Assembly: GCF_000372865.1 (NCBI RefSeq)
Contig: NZ_KB889965.1
Coordinates: forward strand, 3,083,450-3,147,449
Source of the DNA: Methylosarcina fibrata AML-C10
Lineage (GTDB): Bacteria; Pseudomonadota; Gammaproteobacteria; Methylococcales; Methylomonadaceae
Length of the DNA: 64,000 bases
Direction: 5' to 3'
Shown here: positions 9,450 through 20,892 of the stretch, one piece after another
How the letters are laid out: the number at the start of each line of letters is the position of its first letter
Numbering within the stretch: position 1 is the stretch's first letter
Program-made: the position numbers and the translations under genes
Notes under the pieces: model-generated
What the model saw: only the letters and a program-made list of their open reading frames with translations
What the model was told of the DNA's origin: nothing
Databases searched by the model: none

Positions 9450-9811
9450 GGCAAAAATTGCTTGATTTGTTCAATAAACTGTTCCGGTTGAATCGGCTTG
9501 GCAATATAGGCCGACACGCCCGCAGCCTGAGCGGCCCTGCGGGAAGATTCGGTAGCGAAAGAGCTGACGGCAATGATCGGAATACCGCAGGTTTCCGGCT
9601 CCTGTTTGAGACGCCGGGTCGTTTCGAAGCCATCCATTTCCGGCAATTGGATGTCCATCAAAATCAGGCTCGGCCGTTCGGCTTTGGCCATGACCAATCC
9701 CTGAACGCCGCTGTTGGCGCTGAGCGTATTCATCCCTGCGTGTTTGAGCAGATATTCCATCAAATACAGATTCTTCTCGTTGTCCTCGATGATCAGCACG
9801 GTCTCAACCAT
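9446..9811 (-). CDS. Single-domain response regulator (CheY-like)
   Basis: 121 residues, one receiver domain only. Acidic pocket E9-D10, phospho-acceptor D53 (LMDIQLPEMDG), conserved Ser in AVSSFA and Lys in IAKPIQPEQ. The sequence is closest to receivers that pair with hybrid kinases. Lies between the CHASE3 histidine kinase (176 bases upstream) and the GGDEF-EAL regulator, with a 4-base overlap to the latter, so all three likely form one phosphorelay operon. Confidence 0.9.
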   Translation of the reverse strand: MVETVLIIEDNEKNLYLMEYLLKHAGMNTLSANSGVQGLVMAKAERPSLILMDIQLPEMDGFETTRRLKQEPETCGIPIIAVSSFATESSRRAAQAAGVSAYIAKPIQPEQFIEQIKQFLP

Positions 9812-9987
9812 ATGTTTAAAGTCTCTTTTCGTAGCACTAAAAAATCCGCCGTCCGGATGGAATACCCGCAGACCGGCCGGATAACACTTTTCACCGCAGC
9901 GTTGCCGCCGGTGCCGGCAAAGCGGGAAACTGACGCGCAGGCGTCGGTTCTTTCCGGCGAATCAACCGGGTCTTGAAAACCGGGATT

Positions 9988-11424
9988 TTATCCCTCTGCC
10001 GGTGGCAACGGTAAGGTAAAGCGGAAGTTTGATCCTTTACCGTATTCGCTGTCGACCGAAATTTCGCCGCCCAGCATTTCCACCAGTTTCCTGCACAAGT
10101 ACAGGCCGAGGCCCGCGCCTTCATAAGCGCGCCGGGCCGAACCGTCCACTTGCTGAAAGGCCTGGAACAGCATGCCGATGTTTTCGGGCCGAATGCCGAT
10201 GCCCTGGTCGCTGACCGTGATTTGCACCGTATGCGCCGACGGCGTGCAACTCACGACGACGTCGCCGTGCTCCGAAAACTTGACCGCATTGTTGACCAGA
10301 TTGAGCAGAATTTGAAAAATCTTGCGCCGATCGGTCGTTAACAGGACCGCTCCGGCAGAGCAATCCGCACGCAAACGGAGCGATTTCCGGGAAGCCAGCG
10401 GCGATACCACCCGAAAGGTTTCCGCAATGACCTCGGCCAGATCGAAGCTCTCGACCGACAGCTCGTCCCGCCCGCTTTCGATGCGCGACAAATCCAGCAA
10501 ATCGTTGATCAGATGCAGCAAATGCTGGGCGGAATCGTTGATCATGCCGAGCTGCTTCTGCTGTTCTTCGTTCAAGGGCCCCGGTATGCCCATGCGCAGC
10601 ACGCCGGTAAAGCCGATGATCGAATTCAGCGGAGTGCGCAATTCGTGACTCATCGCCGAAAGAAAGTTGGTTTTCAGGCGATCGCTCCTCTGAATGGCTT
10701 CATTGGCCAGTTTGAGATTCTGATTGTTGGTTTCCAGTTCCGAATTCAGCCGATTCAATTGCTCCGAGTAGCGGTCGCGCACGATCAGCTCGCGGTTCAT
10801 GGTCCGGATGAAAAAAACGCTTAACAGCGCCAGCAAGACCAGCACGCCGACGTCGAAGTAAAAGGTCTGCCGGTAACTATCCGTAAGCTTTTTTTCGCGA
10901 GCGGCGAGCAAGCGCTGCTCTTCCTGTATCAGCTCGTCGATCGCTTTGCGCAGAACCTGATTGATTTGCAAGCCGTGCCCCTCGGCCATGCGCGCTTCCG
11001 CTTTCCCGGAATTTTGCGCATAGAGCTCGTAATGAAGCCGGCTCTCCCGAAGGCGCCGCTCCAGAACGGGCTTCAGCTCGGCCAGCTTCTTTTGCTGAGC
11101 CGGATTATCGGCGGTCAATTGCAGAAGGCGGTCGTGCTGGGGCCACAGCGTATCGAGCATTGTCTGAAAAGGCGGCAGATAATCGGCCTTTCCCGAAAGA
11201 AGATAGCCCCTCATGCCGTTGGAGCCGTCGATGGCCGTCTGCAGGAGTTTATTCAATCCGTCCTGCACGGAAAAAGTATGTTCCACCCAATACTGGTTTT
11301 CCAAAAGATGCTTATGCTGATTCTGTAGCGCGAAAAACAGGGCCGACACCGACAATAAAGCGACCATCGCGAATCCGCCGACTTTGTACGAAAATTTTCT
11401 GCGTTGCCTGTTTCCTATCCGCAT
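9988..11424 (-). CDS. Membrane sensor histidine kinase with CHASE3 domain
   Basis: 478 residues. Transmembrane segments at about 14-34 and 188-207 enclose a helical CHASE3 sensor (~40-180) facing the periplasm. A coiled coil (~210-245) leads to HisKA with H260 (SAMSHELRTPLN) and an HATPase_c domain with N, G1 (SDQGIGI) and G2 (YEGAGLGLYL) boxes. There is no receiver domain, so phosphate probably goes to one of the two downstream response regulators. Signal unknown. Confidence 0.9.
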   Translation of the reverse strand: MRIGNRQRRKFSYKVGGFAMVALLSVSALFFALQNQHKHLLENQYWVEHTFSVQDGLNKLLQTAIDGSNGMRGYLLSGKADYLPPFQTMLDTLWPQHDRLLQLTADNPAQQKKLAELKPVLERRLRESRLHYELYAQNSGKAEARMAEGHGLQINQVLRKAIDELIQEEQRLLAAREKKLTDSYRQTFYFDVGVLVLLALLSVFFIRTMNRELIVRDRYSEQLNRLNSELETNNQNLKLANEAIQRSDRLKTNFLSAMSHELRTPLNSIIGFTGVLRMGIPGPLNEEQQKQLGMINDSAQHLLHLINDLLDLSRIESGRDELSVESFDLAEVIAETFRVVSPLASRKSLRLRADCSAGAVLLTTDRRKIFQILLNLVNNAVKFSEHGDVVVSCTPSAHTVQITVSDQGIGIRPENIGMLFQAFQQVDGSARRAYEGAGLGLYLCRKLVEMLGGEISVDSEYGKGSNFRFTLPLPPAEG

Positions 11425-11983
11425 GGGGTGTTCGACAAAAAGAGTTCTATGAAGATCATACTAAAACCTTGGATCAGTTGCTGTTATTCAAACAGCTTTT
11501 AAAACATTGTCAATATTTAAAATCCGAATAATGCTGTCTACTGTCCATGTTCCGGCGCCGATGCTTGAGTATTCCGGCAGCCGGTCGACATGAGTTGCAT
11601 AGACCGCGGGGATTACAGTCGCCGCATTCCGTTTGGCGTTCTATTAAAAAGACCTGTGAGGTTTTTGTTCTTTCGTTTCAATGCGCCTGCCTATCAGCAA
11701 GTAATCCGGATGAAACGCCGTGGAATTCGGGATAATCGAAGCCCGTTTGCCCCGGATTCCGCAAAGCTCCATCCGGGCTACTTACTTAGCAATAAGGGCC
11801 TTATGATGCAGTAAGGCACATGAACCGCACCCGTTCGCGATGGATGCGCTTCGTACCTCAGCGGCATCCTACGCACAACGCCTTATTCACCATCTCGGTT
11901 TCGAAGAGCAAGCCAAACGTTTCCCTTTATGGCTACTTGCCGGTAAAATCTTCGTTTTTTGTTTTCAAGGGAGCAGCAGCCCG
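11425..11983. other. Intergenic region upstream of yeeN-like gene, with a REP pair
   Basis: 559 bases between the divergent kinase and YeeN-like genes. It carries two imperfect copies of a dispersed palindrome in opposite orientation: about 11699-11733 (diverged) and 11750-11782, the latter with perfect 7-bp stem CCCGGAT/ATCCGGG. In-frame codons precede the yeeN start, but homologues begin at MGR, so I do not extend the gene. No other gene seen. Confidence 0.6.
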
Positions 11984-12700
11984 ATGGGTAGAGCTTATCA
12001 GAACCGCAAGGTTTCCATGGCCAAAACGGCCGCAGCCAAGACCAAGGTCTACAGTAAATACGGCCGTGAAATTTATGTGTGCGCCAAAGCCGGGGGCATC
12101 GACCCGGCCGCAAATCTGACATTACGAGGATTAATCGAAAGGGCAAAGAAAGATCAGGTCCCAAGCCACGTGATCGACAAAGCGCTCGACAAGGCCAAAG
12201 GCGGCGGCGGCGAGGATTTCGCGCCGGCGCGCTACGAAGGCTTCGGCCCCGGCGGCTGCATGGTGATCGTCGACTGCCTGACCGACAACCCCACCCGTAC
12301 GTTTAACGACGTGCGCCTGTGTTTCACCAAAACCAAATCCAAAATCGGCACACCCGGCACGGTCAGCCACATGTTCGACCATTTGGCGATTCTGGCGTTC
12401 AAGCACAACGACGAGGACGCCGTTCTCGAAGCCTTGCTGGGGGCCGACGTCGACGTCGGCGACATCGAAAACGAGGACGGAAAAATCACCGTGTTCACGC
12501 CTCAAGGCGACTATTTCAAGGCCAAGCAAGCGTTACTGGATTCCCTGGGCGAGATCGATTTCGAAGCCGATGAAATCCAGTTCGTGCCGAAAGGCAGCAC
12601 GCCGATCGGCGGAGACGACATTGCGATGCTCGAAAAGTTTCTGGATCTGTTGAATGATCTGGACGACGTGCAAAACGTTTATCACGATGCCGAGTTTTAG
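11984..12700 (+). CDS. yeeN: YebC/PmpR family protein, YeeN type
   Basis: 238 residues, the same length I recall for E. coli YeeN. Starts MGRAYQNRK as expected for the family; an AAGGGA lies upstream of the ATG at 11984. Conserved features: [43 protein letters not shown] and the C-terminal DVQNVYHD. YebC proteins are described as transcriptional regulators and, more recently, as translation factors helping ribosomes through proline stretches; the role of the YeeN branch is unclear. Monocistronic here. Confidence 0.88.
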   Translation: MGRAYQNRKVSMAKTAAAKTKVYSKYGREIYVCAKAGGIDPAANLTLRGLIERAKKDQVPSHVIDKALDKAKGGGGEDFAPARYEGFGPGGCMVIVDCLTDNPTRTFNDVRLCFTKTKSKIGTPGTVSHMFDHLAILAFKHNDEDAVLEALLGADVDVGDIENEDGKITVFTPQGDYFKAKQALLDSLGEIDFEADEIQFVPKGSTPIGGDDIAMLEKFLDLLNDLDDVQNVYHDAEF

Positions 12701-12745
12701 AGCATTTTGGGTTCGGGTGTACGGCCCATCGGGTAGGAGCCGCCC

Positions 12746-12855
12746 GGTCCGGAATCACCGTCCGGACCTCGGCAAGACCCGCTTTAATTGAGGACGAAAC
12801 TGTTTTCGATCAACCGTCCGTTGAGCTTCCCAGGTCTGGAAAGCGGGTCTTGCCG
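12746..12855. repeat. Compound inverted repeats downstream of yeeN
   Basis: Two adjacent palindromes. The first is GGTCCGGA (12746-12753) pairing with TCCGGACC (12761-12768) over a 7-base loop. The second is CGGCAAGACCCGCTTT (12770-12785) with its perfect 16-base complement at 12840-12855, separated by 54 bases. No T run follows either, so they look like intergenic repeats more than simple terminators. Confidence 0.75.
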
Positions 12856-13002
12856 AAAACCGCCCCGGCCTGCAAACCGGCGCCCGCCCGCTCCGTTTTG
12901 TAAGTTATTTGTAACTTATCTTCATTCTCCCCTGTCTTACGTAATATCCATTAAGTTTCTTAATCATTAATCGAAACCCTACGTTAATGGAGATACAAGC
13001 GA

Positions 13003-13052
13003 CCAGCCCGGCTGGACGGACTGCAAGCTTGCAGACTGCGCGACAGGTGCGC
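13003..13052 (+). promoter_or_regulatory. Three consecutive small hairpins in the leader of the 13070 gene
   Basis: Hairpin 1: CCAGC-CCG-GCTGG (13003-13015). Hairpin 2: the palindrome CTGCAAGCTTGCAG (13021-13034). Hairpin 3: GCGC at 13038-13041 with GCGC at 13049-13052. They sit directly before the ribosome site AAGGAGAG (13057-13064). It could be an RNA leader, but it matches no riboswitch I know. Confidence 0.4.
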
Positions 13053-13069
13053 TAAAAAGGAGAGAAATC

Positions 13070-13606
13070 ATGGCTAAGACTAAAAGTTTTTTGTTCGTGT
13101 TTATGATCGTGGCGATCACTTTCATAAACATGGTTATGATGCCGAAAACAGCCTCGGCAAGCCCATTATCTACCGGAGAGTCTCTGGACGTGATCATGGG
13201 ACGCGCTTCCGCTTCGGCATTTTACCCGGAACTAGCCCGCTTGCGTCGTGACATATCGGCGGCCGATACGCTCGCCGAGGCTCGCAGCCTGGCCCTGGCA
13301 CCTACCGACGAAGCCCTCGACGCGCTGCGCAACGCCCGCGCAATGCTGCCTTTTAACGAAGACCTGCGGCTGGCCGAATCCCGGCTCGGCGATGCCCGCT
13401 CGCGCATGGAGCAGGCCGGAACGCCGGACCAGGTGGCCGACGAATTGTCCGGACTCATGGTCGCCTGGCTCGACGACGACAAAGCCGCGGAAGTGAACGT
13501 GGGAGATGCCGGATGCAATTATTCCACCGGAGAAATCATCGCCATCGTCATCGGCCTGATTCTGGGCATTATCCCCGGATTGATCCTGCTCGTCGTGCTC
13601 TGTTGA
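13070..13606 (+). CDS. Small exported protein with C-terminal membrane anchor, unknown function
   Basis: 178 residues. The N-terminal hydrophobic segment (~6-25) followed by TASAS looks like a signal peptide. The middle (~45-145) is helical and alanine/arginine rich. A short GDAGCNYSTGE precedes a C-terminal hydrophobic helix (~155-178) that ends in Cys. Strong AAGGAG ribosome site. The overall plan (signal, helical middle, C-terminal helix) resembles PA2779-type proteins, but sequence similarity is not convincing. No functional call. Confidence 0.7.
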   Translation: MAKTKSFLFVFMIVAITFINMVMMPKTASASPLSTGESLDVIMGRASASAFYPELARLRRDISAADTLAEARSLALAPTDEALDALRNARAMLPFNEDLRLAESRLGDARSRMEQAGTPDQVADELSGLMVAWLDDDKAAEVNVGDAGCNYSTGEIIAIVIGLILGIIPGLILLVVLC

Positions 13607-13632
13607 CGGGCTGCCGCCCACCGAAAGGAATA

Positions 13633-15588
<1,956 letters not shown>

Positions 15589-15883
15589 GTTGTTCCCCAG
15601 AAGCTGAACACATGGCTGAGAGTAAAAGGGACGGGTTAAGTTCAGGCCGGCTTTATTCGTATTGGCTCAAACTTGATCGTACAATTTTCAAAATCGATCG
15701 CAACCAAGCCGTACAATTCGCTGAACAGCCGGCTTCGGCCAATTGCAGCCGTTCAGGTACGTTGTGCCGGGTGGCCGGTAATTGGCCAAACCGCGCCGCG
15801 CATCAGTGTTATTTTTGACGGCATCAAATAATAATCCATTCTGGTGTGGTCAACCTTAGGATTTGAATTAACGGCCACATTTC
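15589..15883. other. Intergenic boundary between aacS and the accessory island
   Basis: 295 bases holding the aacS upstream region. Base composition shifts toward AT from about 15640 on, toward the NTPase-gene remnant. No gene, tRNA or integrase attachment site recognised. Confidence 0.5.
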
Positions 15884-16146
15884 TCATCGTAATTCATTAA
15901 AGAAAGTGTCTAGTTGACCTTGCGACTTCTCGAGTGCATCTCCAATTTCTGACATCGGTTTGATCAGTTTGAATCGCCGTTTTACACCTTGTCCTCGCCA
16001 CGGCTCCTCTTCCAAAACTTTCTCCGAGAGCAATAAAGGCAGAAGTTCATCGAAAAACAATGTTGAATATCTATTTCCGAGTCTGAGGCGAATGAAGTCT
16101 TCATCAACATAGGTATGCCGAAGAAATACTCGAAGAAAACGCTCTA

Positions 16147-17355
16147 GTAGTCAGTCAATTTAAATCAAAAGGATATATTGGGCTTGTAAGTCACTCTATA
16201 GTGGCATTGATGGTTACTGATTGAGGTCAAGCAATGCCAGCTCTTAAATACAAAGTCAATCTGACTGAAGACGAAAAGCGTGGCTTGGAAGCCATGATCA
16301 ACAAAGGAAAAGCCGCGGCACGCCATCTGACACGCGCGCGAATTTTATTAAAAGCGGCAGCGGGTATTCAGGATAAAGACATTATCCAAGCTTTGGGTGT
16401 CTCGGAATCAATGGTGTTGACGACGCGCCAACGGTGTGTGGAAGAAGGCCCGGAAGCCGCCCTGAAAGAACGCCCCCGTCCAGGACGTGCCCCAAAACTG
16501 ACGGAGAAGCAGGCCGCCCATATTATCGCCTTGGCTTGTAGTGAGGCGCCGACAGGGCATGATCACTGGACCTTGCGGTTGTTGGCGGACAAAGTGGTGG
16601 AATTAGCGTATGCCGACCGTTGCAGCTATGAAACCATCCGTCAGCTTTTAAAAAAACACTCTCAAACCCTGGCAGAAGCAAGAGTGGTGCATTCCCGAGG
16701 TGAGTGCTGAATTTGTCGCGGCGATGGAAGACGTGCTGGACCTTTATGAAGAACCCTACGATCCGTTGCGCCCGGTTGTGTGTTTCGACGAAAGTCCGAA
16801 GCAACTCATTGCGGAAGTCCGCCAACCTCTCCCGCCTGAGCCCGGTCAACCGGCCCGCTATGACACCGGCTATGAACGGAAAGGCGTCTGCGATTTGATG
16901 ATGATCTGCGAACCTAAACGCGGTTTTCGGCAGGTGGACATCACCGCGCGGCGGACCAAAATCGAATTCGCGCACAGCATGAAGCATATCGCTGAACTTT
17001 ATCCGGACGCGGCGGTGATCCGGGTGGTGCTGGACAATCTGAATACCCATAAAATGGCGTCTTTGTATGAAGCCTTTCCAGCAGAGCAAGCCCGTGAATT
17101 GGCGCGACGGCTGGAGTTCCACTACACGCCCAAGCATGGCAGTTGGCTAAACATCGCTGAGATCGAACTGGCCGTCTTGTCGAACATGTGTTTATCACAG
17201 CGGATACCGGACACAGAGAGCCTCCGGCGTGAGGTCGAAGCCAATATCCTACCGCGCAACACCAAGGCGACGCCCGTCAATTGGCGATTTACGACGCAAC
17301 AGGCACGACGTAAACTGGCTCGCCTGTATCCTTGTGTTTCTTCGTGACTGACTAC
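16147..17355 (+). mobile_element. IS630-family element, copy 1, inside the NTPase gene
   Basis: 1209 bases flanked by duplicated TA (16145-16146 and 17356-17357), the usual IS630 target. Terminal inverted repeats GTAGTCAGTCA / TGACTGACTAC. Removing the element plus one TA restores the host reading frame exactly, which proves the boundaries. Confidence 0.93.
16234..17347 (+). CDS. IS630-family transposase in two overlapping frames
   Basis: Frame A (16234-16710, 158 residues) holds the helix-turn-helix DNA-binding part. Frame B (open from 16652, ending 17347) holds the DDE domain: CFDESPKQ, VVLDNLNTH and HGSWLNIAEIE supply the three acidic residues. Reading in the second frame from about 16658 gives TLKPWQKQEWCIPEVSAEF, the expected continuation, so a +1 (or -2) shift within 16652-16710 is needed. 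An A7 tract at 16650-16656 is the likely site. The same A7 is present in copy 2, so this is either programmed slippage or an inherited lesion. Confidence 0.85.
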
Positions 17356-18959
17356 TAGTAACTTAACACGGTTATCCGGTGCCTCTAAAGGTTCAACTTT
17401 TTCGTCATTCTCACCAAGAGATGCGCCGACTTTTCGCAAGGTCTCTAAAATAAGTTTTGGATCGAATATTTGCTCTTCATCGGGTCTCGTTATTAGTGAA
17501 TTAATCTTGCATTCAACGAAGGTACACCCTGTTAAAGACTCTGAAGTGTCTAGTTCAAGGCGCTCAAACTCACAATTCGTGAACTCAACCTTTAATTGGG
17601 TATTTCTTGATAGTAGCGTTGGCTGAAAATGGCAGCTATCAAAGTGAATGTGCCGAAGTGCACGTTCGGTAAGCGCCCCAACAGAAAATATCATTCCTTT
17701 AAGGTTTACTTCGTTTTCCTTTGTCTGTGTGCACTCTGCAAGACGAATTGCCAAAGAACCACAGTTCTCTTTACAAAACGAAAAGCTGATTTCCGACTGG
17801 TTGATACTTACTATCATTTGCAACGCTTCTTCTAAATTGGCATTATGCCTAACCATGTATTGAATCGACTGCTCAAGAGTTGCCGTCGGAACAAGATTTA
17901 CGGAAAGGAAAGTATGAAGTTCTGTACGAGAACTACCACTCAGAATATGTCCGAGAGCTTCCCCTAGATAAAAACTCAGGAAATCTTCATGATCGAAGCC
18001 AACGCCTTGGCCACGAGATGTTTCGGTTGACAAAAGGGAATGCTGCTTGATTCTCTCTTTTATTTGTCGTGTTACAGACCCTCCCTTTTTCAGAGCTTCG
18101 CAATAGATATCGACGACAATATCCAGGACATCATAGCGTAATGAGTTCGTAGACGAATGCCACATTTCGAGTGCAATCTGGGACAAAAGTTGATGATGTT
18201 CACTTGGCTTAAGCAAGGGCTCCATCACGTCGCCGGATACTCTGGCAAGCCATTTTTCAGAAGCCTCACGTTTTACAATGGCATCTACGAAAGTGAAGAA
18301 ATAGTCATGCGGATTCGTTCCCAGTAAGTCAACTAATTCTGCTCGGCCATTTCCCTCAACGACATCGAACAGACGCCGCACAAGCACCGCCCTCGTAAGT
18401 AAGGGATGATCAGGACTCAAGCGGGCCGAAACGATTTCATATATGGCATCGGGCGAGTCAACTTTCCGAAGCTTTCCATACTCACAAAACTGGTCTTCGC
18501 TCCATCGCGAAATTGCGAGGCGCGAGAAAGCGACGGAGCGATCACCTATAGCGTCGAAGAGCCTTGCCTGCGTGCGAAAGCTTAAGTACTCGAAAAATGC
18601 TTTACGTGCGGCAACGAAAACGGAACCAGAAGAGTCTAATTTCTGAAGAAGATTCCCGAGAGCCGAGATTGCTTCCCCCTTAGATCCTTCGACAAGCATC
18701 TCCTCGTATCCGTCGAAGGCGGGCACAACAGCCCCAATTCGCACGAGTTCGATGAAGGCGTCAAAATATAGGTAATTGAAACGTAATTTATTGACCAGTG
18801 CAGCAATCACGGAGTCATCAAAAGTTAGGAAGGACCTACCGCTTAAAGGAATCGGAACCAAAAGGGATTGTACTTTCTTCTCTTTGTACCGTTGAGCTTG
18901 TATCTGCGCCGCACGATTGATTACTGTCGTTTTTCCTTCCCCTGCATCTGATGTTAAGT

Positions 18960-20476
18960 AGTCGTCCCTGATTAATTCATAAGAAATTGATTAATATCAT
19001 ATAAATGGATATTTATGAGGTCAAAAATTGCAAGAAAATGTTAAAATGGGTTTTATTTTCTTGCAAATTTTCACCGAAAAATGAAGCCCAAACGTCCTCA
19101 GGAAGTTGTGCAAAATGACCTTTTCAAAACTCGCCTGGACGAGTTTTTGAACCCGAAACATGAACTTTATCGATTGGCCAGCAAAATAGACTGGGCTCGG
19201 CTGGACGAAGAATTCGGCCCGTTTTTTGAAGCAGAACAAGGCGCCCCGGCGTTGTCGACCCGTTTGATCGCCGGATTGCATTATCTGAAACATGCGGAAG
19301 GTTTATCGGATGAAGCGGTCGTTAAACGCTGGGTTGAAAACGGTTATTGGCAGTACTTTTGTGGCGAAACCTTTTTTCAGCATGAGGTTCCCTGTCATCC
19401 GACCTCGCTGACGAAATGGCGGCAACGGATCGGTGAAGCCGGCTGTGAGTGGCTGTTGTTATTGACGATCGAGGCGGGCGTCGCTACCCGGACCGTGAAG
19501 AAACGAGATTTTCAATCGGTCACCGTCGATACCACCGTTCAGGAAAAAGCGGTTGGCTTTCCGACGGACGGCAAGTTGTACGAAAAATGCCGTCGGGAGC
19601 TGGTCAAGCTGGCTGGACAACACGGGCTGCCCCTGCGACAGAACTACAATAAAAAGGCACCGCTGCTGTTAGTGCAATCGCATCGTTATTCATCATGCCA
19701 AGCAAATGAAGCGTAAGCAAAAAGCCCTGAAGCAACTGAAAACCCCTGGTCGGTCGTGTTTATCGGGATATCCTGCGGCAACCTGCCGCAACAGGAGCTG
19801 GCCGCGCAAAGGGGGCTTCAGGACCGCCCTGGCCAAAACCCAGCGGATTATGAATCAGAAACGCACCCGACAAAAACAAACTCTACAGCTTTCATGCACC
19901 GGAAGTGGAATGCATCAGTAAAGGGGAAAGCACACAAAAAATACGAGTTCGGCGTCAAAGTCGGCCATCACGGTGACCATAAAAGTAATTTCGTGCTGGG
20001 CGCCAGGAGCTTTCCCGGCAATCCTTATGACGGCGATACCTTGTACTCCTGCCTGGAACAAGCTGAAATCCTGAGCGGTACCCGAGCCAAAGAAGCTTTT
20101 GTGGATTTGGGCTATCGGGAGCGAGAAATACCCGGTGTCACCCTGTACAAGTCAAGGCAAAAACGGGGAGTCCATACCCGACGGTTGAAAACCGCGTTAA
20201 AACGGCGCAATGCCATCGAGCCGGTGATTGGACACATGAAGAACGATGGGCTTGCTGAGCAGAAATTACCTGAAAGGCCAACTCGGTGATGCCATGAATG
20301 CCGTTCTCTGCGCCGCTGGACACAACATGCGTTTAATCCTCAGGCGGTTGAGGATTTTTTGGCCGGAAATCGGGGAAGCCATCTGCCGGTTTTTACAAAA
20401 TAAAACGGTTCAGGAATCTGTTTATGTTTCCTAATGAGCTGTTTTTTTCAAAAAAATGACTTTTTCAGGGACGACT
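18960..20476 (+). mobile_element. IS5-type element, copy 1, inside the NTPase gene
   Basis: 1517 bases, ends AGTCGTCCCTG / CAGGGACGACT, flanked by a 4-base duplication AAGT (18956-18959 and 20477-20480). Nearly identical to the intact copy at 60434-61943 but 7 bases longer through small indels. Inserted between codons for VLYL and TSDAGEGK, directly before the host Walker A motif. Confidence 0.93.
19081..20434 (+). pseudogene. Frameshifted IS5-type transposase
   Basis: The first ~600 bases match the intact 448-residue transposase. Compared with it, this copy has extra bases near 19689, 19745, 19785, 19823, 19865, 19925, 19966 and 20248 and one missing near 19980, net +7, which breaks the frame repeatedly. 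It cannot make a full protein unless these are assembly errors. Confidence 0.9.
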
Positions 20477-20892
20477 AAGTACAGGACAGACGTTGCACCC
20501 GGAACAGCATTTGTTACTTGTTTTAGAAGCGTCTCAACTACATCGTTCACCTTTTCATCTGCTTCATCCCCTTCAGATAAATCAGGAGAAATCAATCCTG
20601 AGGGTGTAACAAAAGGCGACTTTGCAGCTACTTCGGTATTGGTAATAATTCGGTCCGCTAGTTGTGGAAGGCGCGCCACACGTTTAATGATCCAGGATCT
20701 GGCCGAGTATTCTTGACCATTTTCAACAATCGAAAGTTGCCTATCTTCTCCCATTGAATATCGGACGGTCGCATCGATTACATCGTCACGAATTTGAGCC
20801 ACGACCCTTCCCGCTCTGATGTCGACGTCTGATGGTTCATCAGCAAACGCAGTTAAAATTCTTCTGAACTCGTTGATATCCATGTTATTACC

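Larger units (their letters stand above)
15884..20883 (-). pseudogene. STAND/NACHT-type NTPase gene interrupted by two insertion sequences
   Basis: Reading from ATG 20883 down, removal of the IS5-type element with one AAGT duplication and the IS630 element with one TA leaves 2268 bases: a single open frame of 755 codons ending at TGA 15884-15886. Order in the restored protein: N-terminal ~130 residues of unknown fold; Walker A TSDAGEGKTT (137-146); Walker B-like AVVPAFDGYEEM (~211-222); sensor-like VFVAARKAFF; a long helical region; a pentapeptide-like beta segment (HFDSCHF, FTNCEFERLEL, CTFVEC); and a C-terminal part (ERFLRVFLRHTY...) that reads like a winged helix. Junctions: VLYL/TSDAG across IS5 and NRVKLL/ERFLRV across IS630. 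The upstream NYN gene ends 9 bases before its start. Such NTPases often act as sensors in phage defence; that role is inferred. Confidence 0.85.

Noticed and set aside
11840-11983. Upstream extension of the yeeN-like gene (48 extra codons)
   Set aside because: Family members begin at MGR, and the extension has no similarity or ribosome site; the ATG at 11984 has AAGGGA upstream.
13003-13052. Cyclic-di-GMP riboswitch in the leader of the 13070 gene
   Set aside because: The conserved GEMM core sequences and the GAAA tetraloop are not present.
16640-16715. Classical -1 ribosomal frameshift in the IS630 transposase
   Set aside because: The required change is +1 (or -2): frame A codons start at positions equal to 1 modulo 3 and the DDE frame at 2 modulo 3, so a simple -1 slip does not join them.
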